Positions 1 through 7,800 of a DNA stretch of 64,000 nucleotides are shown in pieces. This stretch comes from Pedobacter lusitanus (GTDB taxonomy: Bacteria; Bacteroidota; Bacteroidia; Sphingobacteriales; Sphingobacteriaceae), in contig NZ_CP157278.1 in assembly GCF_040026395.1 (NCBI RefSeq), positions 5,270,001 to 5,334,000 of the forward strand, given 5' to 3'. Every line of letters starts with the position of its first letter. Positions within the stretch are counted from its first letter, which is position 1. The notes beneath the pieces are model-generated. The model ran no database searches. It was not told the origin of the DNA and worked only from the letters and a program-made list of their open reading frames with translations. The position numbers were made by a program, and so were the translations under genes.

Positions 1-265
1 AGGCTGTACCTATAAGCTGTTCCTGGCTTAAAGAACCAATAAAAGAGAAAACCAGCACCTGTCCGGCTTTAGCTTTGATAGCATAATTTCCATCGGTATT
101 AGTCATGGCACCGGCCGATGTCCCTTTGATTTTTACAGTAACTCCGGGCAGAGGTAATCCATCTTCTGCCGAGGTCACTTTTCCATTTACTGTTTTTTCC
201 TGTGCCGTGATCTGCTGGGAAAAGAGTAAAACAGAAATGAGGATTAAGAGTAAATTTTTTTTCAT
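1..265 (-). CDS. SusC/RagA-type TonB-linked outer membrane protein, N-terminal fragment
   Basis: The reading frame starts at the ATG on the minus strand at 265 and runs off the left edge, so only about 88 residues are visible. They begin with a signal peptide (MKKNLLLILISVLLFSQQ, probable cleavage after ITAQ) and continue into a carboxypeptidase-regulatory-like beta domain with the typical pattern GVTVKIKGTSAGAMTNTDGN and a following FSFIG. This arrangement is the usual N-terminus of SusC-like TonB-dependent transporters in Bacteroidota, which import glycans or peptides together with a SusD lipoprotein. The TonB plug and barrel lie outside the window, so a plain surface protein with the same domain cannot be excluded. 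It is divergent from the DinB gene. Confidence 0.72.
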   Translation of the reverse strand, partial: MKKNLLLILISVLLFSQQITAQEKTVNGKVTSAEDGLPLPGVTVKIKGTSAGAMTNTDGNYAIKAKAGQVLVFSFIGSLSQEQLIGTA

Positions 266-405
266 TTCTTGTTGATTTAGGTTGATTATTAAGCTAATAT
301 GTCTGTAAAATAAGAAAAATATATTTTTTTTCTCTTACCCGTAATCTGCTGACATACTGTTGTCATCAGCTGTTTTTATCTTTAGGTAAACCAAAAGGAA
401 AAGCA

Positions 406-933
406 ATGTCTCAGGAAAAAACAATCAGGGAAACTACAGAATCTGGCCTTACAGCCTTAATGAAAAATTATGCAAATTATAATCTTTGGGCAAATGCCAC
501 TATAGTAAACTGGCTCAAAACTAAAGCAGATGAGGTTGTACAGCAGGAAGTACCATCAAGTTTTTCGAGTATAAAACTTACCCTGATACATATGAGAGCT
601 ACCGAGCGGTACTGGTTGTCTGTTCTTAATCAAAGCACTGAAGAAATCACTGATAAGACTGATGAAACACTGGAAGATGTTTATACTACTTTTCTTGAAG
701 GATCAGTTGCGTTGGCAGATCAGGTTAACACGATGGGAAATGACAGGCTGCTGGATACTACATTAATAGTAAACCCATGGTTTCAGTGCGATTTTCAGAA
801 TTTTGATTATGTGATGCAGGTGATTAATCACACTACTTATCATCGTGGTCAGATTATTACTATAGGCCGGAACCTCGGCTTTACGGACGCACCAATGACT
901 GATTATAATTATTATAATGTATTTGGTAAATAA
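406..933 (+). CDS. DinB family protein
   Basis: 175-residue cytoplasmic protein of the DinB four-helix-bundle superfamily, which binds a divalent metal and includes thiol-dependent transferases; the substrate cannot be read from sequence. Visible family marks are NYANYNLWANATIVNWL near residues 21-37, LIHMRATERYWL around 60-71 (first metal His) and the C-terminal HTTYHRGQI near 141-149 (two more His). The length is normal for the family. It stands alone: a SusC-like gene diverges upstream and a zinc-finger gene converges downstream across a hairpin. Confidence 0.85.
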   Translation: MSQEKTIRETTESGLTALMKNYANYNLWANATIVNWLKTKADEVVQQEVPSSFSSIKLTLIHMRATERYWLSVLNQSTEEITDKTDETLEDVYTTFLEGSVALADQVNTMGNDRLLDTTLIVNPWFQCDFQNFDYVMQVINHTTYHRGQIITIGRNLGFTDAPMTDYNYYNVFGK

Positions 934-938
934 GCTGA

Positions 939-975
939 TAATCAGAGCACGGCCGTTTGATGCCGGCTCTGATTA
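939..975. terminator. Hairpin between convergent genes
   Basis: Outer arms TAATCAGAGC (939-948) and GCTCTGATTA (966-975) pair perfectly, and inner arms CGGC (950-953) and GCCG (962-965) extend the stem. It sits 5 bases after the DinB stop and just before the stop of the convergent zinc-finger gene, so it probably ends transcription from both sides. The T-tract is poor on both strands. Confidence 0.55.
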
Positions 976-978
976 AAC

Positions 979-1251
979 TTAATATTCAATAAATACTTCA
1001 TCAGGATAACACCATAACCAGCGTTCACCCGGCTCTGCAGAAGATATGACGGGATGCTGAGTCTGATGATAATGTTTGGTCATATGTTTTTGTGGTGAAT
1101 CATCACAGCAAAGTGTAACCCCGCAGGTCTGACAGGTGCGCAGATGCATCCATTCCGTATTTTGTCTGATACATTCTTCGCATACATAATCTTTACTTGA
1201 TTTTACTTCTTTAATAGCAGTGATGTGGCTGCAAAGCTCTTGGTCATCCAT
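979..1251 (-). CDS. UBP-type zinc finger protein
   Basis: A 90-residue protein that is essentially one UBP (ubiquitin-hydrolase type) zinc finger. Likely metal ligands are C7 and H9, C24-x2-C27, C40-x2-C43, C48 and one or more of H56, H60 and H66, followed by the aromatic GERWLWCYPDE segment typical of this fold. In eukaryotes the domain binds the C-terminus of ubiquitin. Stand-alone bacterial versions are common, and their role is not established. It is transcribed in the same direction as the oxygenase-like gene upstream (34-bp gap), so they may share a transcript. Confidence 0.82.
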   Translation of the reverse strand: MDDQELCSHITAIKEVKSSKDYVCEECIRQNTEWMHLRTCQTCGVTLCCDDSPQKHMTKHYHQTQHPVISSAEPGERWLWCYPDEVFIEY

Positions 1252-1285
1252 CTTTTTGAGATTTAAATACTCCTAAAGTTAAATA

Positions 1286-1909
1286 TTATTTATAATACAA
1301 CCTTGCACTCTTAAAACTGCGCCCGCTATCATTGGAAAAGTTTGATTTACTGTGAACAATCCTGTGGTTATTGATAACCAGAAGATCGCCTTCATTAAGG
1401 AAATATTGTTCACCAATCTCATGAATAAGATTCTCCAGTTTTTTGAGTACATCTTTAGCAATATGAAGTAATGTGGTCGTATTGATATTTTCGCCGTTAT
1501 ACCGGAGATGATATTTATCTTCATGTTTGGTAAGTACAGCTGCTTTACCAGAGCTAAATTCGAATATAGGAGTACTCAGAATGTCTATATCTATATCTGA
1601 TAGATTAGCTAATAATTTGTCAACGTTGCAGAGTACAGCCTGTTTTTTTTCTTCAGAAATTGAATTGAGGCATAAATGAGCAATTACATCATGGATGTAA
1701 GAATCCTCACTGGAAACTGCAAAGTATTGCTCTGTAATTGGTGAACCCACCTGGTCACAGATTGTTTTAAAAAGATCTAAAGAATTTATAGGTGTATTTT
1801 TAATAATACATCCAAAATTGTCTTTGTTTAAGTTCTCAGATACTGATGTGGAAATAGCAGAGACACGGTCATGCTGCAGTTTTTCATTTTGTAGATCAAT
1901 TATATGCAT
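1286..1909 (-). CDS. TauD/clavaminate-synthase-like Fe(II)/2OG oxygenase-like protein
   Basis: 207 residues. The C-terminal half resembles the asparagine-oxygenase/VioC branch of Fe(II)/2-oxoglutarate oxygenases: KYHLRYN (132-138), then EGDLLVINNHRIVHSKSNF (173-191) containing the expected distal metal His186, followed by R197 and R203, one of which would bind 2-oxoglutarate. Where the family normally has an HTE/HTD metal motif, this protein reads SSED (66-69), so the first histidine appears to be serine while the acidic residue is kept. It is also shorter at the N-terminus than typical members (about 300 residues). It may be a non-canonical or inactive member. Substrate unknown. Confidence 0.6.
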   Translation of the reverse strand: MHIIDLQNEKLQHDRVSAISTSVSENLNKDNFGCIIKNTPINSLDLFKTICDQVGSPITEQYFAVSSEDSYIHDVIAHLCLNSISEEKKQAVLCNVDKLLANLSDIDIDILSTPIFEFSSGKAAVLTKHEDKYHLRYNGENINTTTLLHIAKDVLKKLENLIHEIGEQYFLNEGDLLVINNHRIVHSKSNFSNDSGRSFKSARLYYK

Positions 1910-2073
1910 GATAGTATGTTTTTTATAGGTAGATGCAGGTAAATGCTGGCTGTTTGCCAGTCATCGGGTGCAAGATTAATTACTATTTTTTGATATTCCA
2001 AAATATTTCACCAATTAGTGAATAATAAAGAGAATCCATTATTATAGCTGTTTTGAGTACAATAATCGAATCT

Positions 2074-2088
2074 TCCGGTTAAACCGGA
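2074..2088. repeat. Short perfect inverted repeat upstream of the oxygenase-like gene
   Basis: TCCGGTT (2074-2080), one A, then AACCGGA (2082-2088). It lies about 170 bp upstream of the start at 1909, in a non-coding stretch (1910-2162) where nothing else is recognised. An operator half-site pair is possible. There is no T-tract, so a terminator is unlikely. Confidence 0.3.
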
Positions 2089-2162
2089 TAGCGAATAGAA
2101 ATTAATTATGATTGGAGAAATGGAGTGGGGTATGACAAAGAAGGAGGGGAATCCTTAGCAGA

Positions 2163-2203
2163 AAAGATTTATAAGCAGAGCTAAGCTCTGCCTATAAATC
2201 TTT
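2163..2203 (-). terminator. Intrinsic terminator of the TetR gene
   Basis: Long hairpin: AAAGATTTATA (2163-2173) pairs with TATAAATCTTT (2193-2203) and GCAGAGC (2175-2181) with GCTCTGC (2185-2191), with a 3-nt loop. On the minus strand it is followed by a T-run. The TetR stop codon lies inside the first arm, so the stem starts within the end of the gene. Confidence 0.75.
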
Positions 2204-2848
2204 CTTTTGATTTTTAGCCTCGGTGTAGGTCCATTCAACAACTTGTTTAAGGCTGTTAATTATTCTGTCCTGGCCTTGTTGTTCATTAATATCAATACCA
2301 CAAAAAGTACTGCCGTTAGATTTTGCATGCAAAACCAGATAATAAATACCACCAATCAATAAAGCCTGAATAGCTCTTAAGTCGACTGTAGTATTTTCAA
2401 ACTGCGGATCTGTTAGTTTAAAAAGTTCATTTCCCATGACTTCTCTGGCGTCGGCAATTTCTCGCATCAGCTCATTTTTTTCACTGATTTCCCATAAGAT
2501 GACTTTTTGCATCTCATCTGCCTGAAGAAAAAAGTTAAACTGATCAACCAGTATTTTACTGGCCAGGTCTTCTGCAAAATTTCCTTTGTGCTCTTCGATT
2601 AATGCTTGTATACCATCTGTAAAGCCCTCCCAGTAATCTTTTTGTCTGACATAGGTCTCTACCAGTTTATCAACGCTTTCGAAATAAAGATAAATCAGTT
2701 TTTTGTCGGCCTTGGCTTTGGCGGCAATATTATTCACTCCGAGTCCTTTATAACCCTCGGTTCTTATGATTTCGCCAACTGCATTAAGTAGTTTCAGTCT
2801 GGTTTTTTCTTTATTTCTGATTGGTCCATCAGTAGTTTTTCTGACCAT
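2192..2848 (-). CDS. TetR/AcrR family transcriptional regulator
   Basis: About 218 residues. The N-terminal helix-turn-helix is clear (TRLKLLNAVGEIIRTEGYKG, then VNNIAAKAKADKKLIYLYFESVDKLVETYV), followed by an all-helical ligand/dimer domain. I place the start at the ATG at 2848. A longer in-frame TTG start at 2866 would overlap the upstream gene by 17 bp, whereas the ATG begins one base after that gene's TAA stop, typical of tight coupling. It is therefore probably co-transcribed with the alpha-oxoamine synthase and may regulate it or the operon itself. The ligand is unknown. Confidence 0.85.
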   Translation of the reverse strand: MVRKTTDGPIRNKEKTRLKLLNAVGEIIRTEGYKGLGVNNIAAKAKADKKLIYLYFESVDKLVETYVRQKDYWEGFTDGIQALIEEHKGNFAEDLASKILVDQFNFFLQADEMQKVILWEISEKNELMREIADAREVMGNELFKLTDPQFENTTVDLRAIQALLIGGIYYLVLHAKSNGSTFCGIDINEQQGQDRIINSLKQVVEWTYTEAKNQKKDL

Positions 2849-2849
2849 T

Positions 2850-4112
2850 TTATACTCTTTGTCCAACTATATCAAGTTTTTGGTTTACATATTCAAACGC
2901 ATTCAGGGCTTTGTCTAACTGCTCTATGGTATGAGTTGCCATCAAACTCATGCGTATTCTTGCGTCTTTTTTAGCTACAGCGGGATATAATATGGGGTTA
3001 GTATAAATACCGGCTTTAAGCAACAATTTGCCCGCATCACCAGTTTTATGCGCATCACCAATTTTTACAGGTACAATTGCAGATTGGGTTGTTCCCACAT
3101 CCATTCCCATGGCTGTTAGTCCATTTTTAAAATAATTAATGTTTTCCCATAATTTTAATTGCCATTGTGGCTCCTCGTCGATTAGTTCAATTGCTTTAAT
3201 AATGCCAGCAGCTGCCGGTGTGCTCGTTGCCGAAAATATCTGCTGTCTGGACTGGAACTTAAGAAAGTTAATCAATTTGGGGTTTGCAATAACGTAGCCA
3301 CCAATATTTGCAAATGTTTTACTAAATGTACCCGAAATAAGATCAACCTCATGCAGTAGTCCGGTTAGTTCCAGCGCACCTCTTCCAGTGGCTCCCAGAA
3401 CACCGATTCCATGGGCATCATCTACCATAATATAAGCACCATAATGTCTGGCTAGCTCTATAATTTGTTTCAATGGTGCAAGATCTCCATCCTGAGAATA
3501 AACACCATCAACAATCACAAGTTTAGTTCTGTATTTATCTTTGGCATCCCTCAATATTCGTTCCAGAGACTCAACATGGTTATGAAGGAATGTTTTAGTG
3601 TTAGTTAATATACAGCCTTCATATACACTGGTATGAACGGCCATGTCAATAATTGCCAGATCTTCCTTTTGCAACAGGCTCATTAATGTTGCGCTGTTGG
3701 CAGTATAACCAGTAGTATAAATAACTGATGAGTCTTTGCTGCGTCTAAAAAAGCTGGCAATTTTTTCTTCCAGAACTTCATGATAAGAGAAATGTCCGCC
3801 AATTAATGGAGAAGCACCTGCTCCCGTGCCAAATTCAAGTATTCCCTGCATAGCTGCGGCTTTTACTTTAGGGTGCTGTGTAAATCCCAGATAATCATTG
3901 GATACAAAACTTACGTAGTTATATCCATCCTGGTGCATGGATGTTTTTACATGCATTTCGGGGCCGCAACCCGAAAAATTCTGTAACCTGTAATTCATAT
4001 GGCCATTATCCTTCATATACTGAAGGAAATCGCCAAAGACCTCTGCTCTGTCATATATATCATGACCTTCGATATTTTCAAAATTTTTAAATGTAGCCGT
4101 TGCAAAATCCAT
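2850..4112 (-). CDS. PLP-dependent alpha-oxoamine synthase, serine-palmitoyltransferase-like
   Basis: 420 residues, fold-type I aminotransferase class II. The enzymes condense an amino acid with an acyl-CoA and release CO2. Visible marks: VSFVSNDYLGFTQHPKVK near the N-terminus, GTGAGASPLIGGHFSYHEVLE, TTGYTANSATL, VDDAHGIGVLG (PLP-ring Asp and His), and GTFSKTFANIGGYV with the Schiff-base lysine. Length and lineage fit serine palmitoyltransferase (first step of sphingolipid synthesis, expected in Sphingobacteriaceae); 2-amino-3-ketobutyrate CoA ligase is the main alternative. I chose the ATG at 4112 because upstream in-frame codons give non-protein-like residues and a -7 promoter box lies at 4186-4193, downstream of the alternative start at 4199. 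Confidence 0.85.
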   Translation of the reverse strand: MDFATATFKNFENIEGHDIYDRAEVFGDFLQYMKDNGHMNYRLQNFSGCGPEMHVKTSMHQDGYNYVSFVSNDYLGFTQHPKVKAAAMQGILEFGTGAGASPLIGGHFSYHEVLEEKIASFFRRSKDSSVIYTTGYTANSATLMSLLQKEDLAIIDMAVHTSVYEGCILTNTKTFLHNHVESLERILRDAKDKYRTKLVIVDGVYSQDGDLAPLKQIIELARHYGAYIMVDDAHGIGVLGATGRGALELTGLLHEVDLISGTFSKTFANIGGYVIANPKLINFLKFQSRQQIFSATSTPAAAGIIKAIELIDEEPQWQLKLWENINYFKNGLTAMGMDVGTTQSAIVPVKIGDAHKTGDAGKLLLKAGIYTNPILYPAVAKKDARIRMSLMATHTIEQLDKALNAFEYVNQKLDIVGQRV

Positions 4113-4185
4113 TTTTATTGGTGTTTTTGAAAGAGTGTGGGCGAAAAAATATCGGACAATTGTTACTAATTTCCGTTTGTGGCTG

Positions 4186-4193
4186 CAAAGATA
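4186..4193 (-). promoter_or_regulatory. -7 promoter box (TATCTTTG) of the oxoamine synthase gene
   Basis: On the minus strand the bases read TATCTTTG, an exact match to the Bacteroidota TAnnTTTG element. It lies about 75 bp upstream of the ATG at 4112. No clear TTG -33 element is seen at the expected distance. Confidence 0.5.
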
Positions 4194-4351
4194 TTTCATT
4201 ATGTGAATAAACTGTAACCGTTGTTTGTATTTTGAGTTAAAAAGACACGTTATTTGCGTTTTTTGGTTGCTTTTTCTCTGGCTGGTCTTCTCTTTTTGCT
4301 TGAAAGGAGACTGTGACCGGAAAACTTTGATGATTTTTACTCCTAATAAGC

Positions 4352-4382
4352 TTGGGTTTCCGACTTCCTGCGTTTATATTTG
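4352..4382 (+). promoter_or_regulatory. Bacteroidota promoter of the metal efflux operon
   Basis: TTG at 4352-4354, a 20-bp spacer, then TATATTTG at 4375-4382, matching the TTG / TAnnTTTG consensus. The GTG start of the next gene begins at 4387, only 4 bases after the box, so the mRNA may be leaderless or nearly so. The two divergent promoters in this region probably drive the oxoamine synthase and this operon. Confidence 0.5.
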
Positions 4383-4386
4383 CGCA

Positions 4387-4761
4387 GTGAAAAAGGCATG
4401 TCTTTACATATTGTTTCCAATCCTTTTTTTGAATACTTCTTTCTCTGAAATATTCAAGCTGCCACATCTTGTCTGTCATTTTCAGCAACACCACCGGTTG
4501 AATAGCCAGATTGGAATTATCGAATTCTTATCCATGCATTATTTTGGTGAAGATTTAAATGATAATGATGACGAAGATGATATGAAGCTGCCTTTTAAAA
4601 AAATAAGTAATCAGGGGCATATTTCACAGGCCGTTTCTTTTTCAAAACCTATTTTGCTGAAACAGCAATATTTCTCCGTACTGGCTGCACCCTGTAAACC
4701 AGAATACAGCTGGTTGTCAAATCCGGCGCTGGATAATTTATTCAGACCTCCAAGAGCTTAA
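4387..4761 (+). CDS. Small secreted/membrane-anchored protein heading the metal efflux operon
   Basis: About 124 residues starting from GTG at 4387. The first residues (VKKACLYILFPILFLNTSFS) look like a signal peptide or anchor, followed by a histidine-containing segment (LPHLVCHFQQHHRL), the acidic stretch GEDLNDNDDEDDMKLPFK and a C-terminus ending NLFRPPRA. Small proteins of this kind often precede cusA/czcA-type genes in Bacteroidota. The His- and Asp-rich segments would suit periplasmic metal binding, but no function is established. The upstream extension of the frame to 4225 is rejected because it crosses the promoter and does not look like protein. Confidence 0.65.
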   Translation: MKKACLYILFPILFLNTSFSEIFKLPHLVCHFQQHHRLNSQIGIIEFLSMHYFGEDLNDNDDEDDMKLPFKKISNQGHISQAVSFSKPILLKQQYFSVLAAPCKPEYSWLSNPALDNLFRPPRA

Positions 4762-4851
4762 CCTTATTTACTGAATTTTTAATTGTCGTATGGACTATAA
4801 TGTGTCTCCATATGACTTATGTATTATTATTTTTTAAATAATTAGAATTTT

Positions 4852-7800
4852 ATGCTTAATCTGATTATTAGCTATTCTATAAAGAATAAGCTGATTATTG
4901 GTCTGTTTGTACTCGCGCTGATTGGCTGGGGTACTTATGAGGTCACAAAATTACCTATAGATGCACTTCCTGATATTACGGATAACCAGGTGCAGATTAT
5001 TACTGTTTCGCCTTCCCTGGGAGCACCTGATATCGAAAGACTGATTACTTTTCCGGTTGAACAGGCTTGTAGCAGTATTTCCGGACTGAAGCAGATCAGA
5101 AGTTTTTCTCGTTTCGGACTTTCTCTGGTCACTATTGTTTTTGATGAAGAAACAGATGTATACTGGGCGCGGCAGCAGATCAGTGAAAAATTACAACAGG
5201 TACAGCAGGAGATTCCTGCAGGTGCCGGTTCGCCCCAGATGGCTCCGGTTTCTACCGGTCTGGGAGAGATATATCAATACGTGGTCAGGCCGGTTAAGGG
5301 ATATGAATCTCAGTATGATGCTACCGAATTAAGAACTATTCAGGACTGGATTGTACGGCGGCAGCTTTTAGGTACACCAGGAGTGGCCGAAGTTTCCAGC
5401 TTTGGAGGTAAACTCAAGCAATATGAAATAGCCGTTCGTCAGGATCAGTTAAAAGCTTATGGAATTACTATTGCTGACGTATTTGATGCCTTAGAGAGAA
5501 ATAATGAAAACACTGGAGGTGCTTATATAGAGAAAGGACCTACGGTTTTATACATCAGAAGTGAAGGATTAACCACTACGCCCGAAGATATTCAGCAGAT
5601 TGTAGTTAAAACGCTGGCTAATGGAATGCCGTTATTAATGAAAGATGTAGCTACCGTTCAGTATGGCGCTGCAATCCGATACGGAGCTATGACTTATAAC
5701 GATAAAGGTGAAGTAGCCGGAGCAGTAGTCATGATGTTGAAAGGCGAAAACTCATCAGTTGTAGTTAAAAGAGTTAAAGACAGAATCGCCGAAATACAAA
5801 AAATGATGCCTAAGGGAGTAGTCATTGAACCCTTTCTGGATCGTACCAAGATGGTAGATAATGCCATACACACTGTTGAAGTCAATTTAATGGAAGGTGC
5901 ACTGATTGTTATATTTGTACTGGTGTTTTTTCTGGGCAATCTCAGGGCCGGACTTATTGTATCCTCAGTCATTCCGCTTTCCATGTTATTCGCAATCATT
6001 CTGATGAATAAATTTGGTGTTGGTGGAAATCTGATGTCACTTGGCGCAATAGATTTTGGACTTATCGTTGATGGATCTGTAATTGTTGTAGAAGCCATAT
6101 TGCACCGGTTTGCACATTCTAAACAATTTAGAAAAGCCGGGCAGATCAGTCAGCAGGAGATGGATAATGAAGTGGGTAAATCGACTGGTTCAATGATTAA
6201 ATCCGCTGTTTTCAGCCAGATTATTATTCTAATTGTTTACCTGCCAATTTTATCTCTGGAAGGTATTGAAGGAAAAATGTTCAAGCCCATGGCTTTCACT
6301 ATTGCTTTCGCTATCCTTGGAGCCTTTATTTTATCAGTTACTTATGTTCCGATGATGTCGGCCTTATGTCTGAGCAGAAATCTGAAGCATAAAAAAAATA
6401 TCACAGATAAACTGATGGCCTGGCTGGAAAGAAGATATCAGCCTTTACTTGGTAAAATACTACGTTTCCCAAAAACTATTATACTGATCACTCTGTCCCT
6501 ATTTATCAGCTCTGTATTTATACTGACCAGAATGGGTGGAGAGTTTATACCTCAGCTTGAAGAAGGTGACTTTGCTGTAGAAACCAGGTTGCTGACCGGG
6601 AGTAATCTGAATAATACGATAGAAACGACGCAAAAAGCTTCGAAAATTCTTTTAAATGAATTCCCGGAAGTACAAAAGATTGTTACGAAAATAGGCAGTG
6701 CCGAAGTCCCTACAGATCCTATGCCTTTTGAAGCAGGAGATATGATGGTAATCCTTAAAGCTAAAAAAGACTGGACTTCAGCTAAATCATTTCCCGAATT
6801 AAGTGCGAAAATGACTAAGGCACTGGAAGTTGTTCCGGGGATCACCGTAGGTTTCCAATTTCCCGTTCAGATGCGTTTTAACGAACTGATGACTGGAGCA
6901 AGACAAGATGTAGTCTGTAAGATTTTTGGAGAAGATCTGGACTCTCTTGCCAGTTATGCGCATCGTTTAGCGGGTATTATTCAGACCGTAAAAGGTGCAG
7001 TTAATATTTATGAAGAGAAAGTAAATGGTATGCCTCAGGTAGTTGTCCGGTACAACAGAGAAGGCATGGCTAAATATGGCTTAAACGTAAGTGATGTAAA
7101 CCGTGTGGTTAACACTGCTTTTGCAGGTCAGGTTGCAGGTCAGGTTTATGAAGGAGAGAAGAGGTTTGACATGGTTGTCAGATTAGACGGGGAATCACGT
7201 AAAAACATTTTTGATATCCGTAATCTTATGATCCCGGCTAAAACTGGTGGTCAGATACCTTTATCACTTGTCGCATCGGTTGAAGAAGTAGAAGGTGTAA
7301 ACCAGATTCAGCGGGAAGATACGAAGCGCAGGATTATTATCGGGTTTAACATCAAAGACAGAGATGTGCAAACCATAGTTGAAGAGTTACAGCAGAAAGC
7401 CGGACGTGAGCTTCATTTGAATAAAGGATATACCATACAATACGGTGGTTCTTTCGAAAATATGACTGCTGCAAAATCAAGATTAAGCATAGTTGTGCCA
7501 ATTGCGCTTTTACTGATTTTCCTGCTGCTGTATTTTGCCTTTGGTTCAGTTAAACAGGGACTGCTGATTTATACCGCAATTCCATTATCAGCAATCGGTG
7601 GAATTCTTGCTTTATGGGCACGTGATCTGCCTTTTAGTATTTCTGCCGGTGTAGGTTTTATCGCTTTATTTGGTGTCGCTGTTTTAAATGGAATACTATT
7701 GGTTACTGAATTCAACAGGCTGAAAAAAGAAGGCTGGACTGATGTGAAGCGTATTGTGATACACGCCACGAAATCTAAACTCCGTGCTGTTTTAATGACT

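Noticed and set aside
4113-4199. N-terminal extension of the oxoamine synthase to 4199
   Set aside because: Translated residues do not resemble protein of this family and the -7 box at 4186-4193 lies downstream of that start.
4225-4386. N-terminal extension of the small efflux-operon protein
   Set aside because: It would begin upstream of the promoter at 4352-4382 and would bury the signal peptide that starts at the GTG at 4387.
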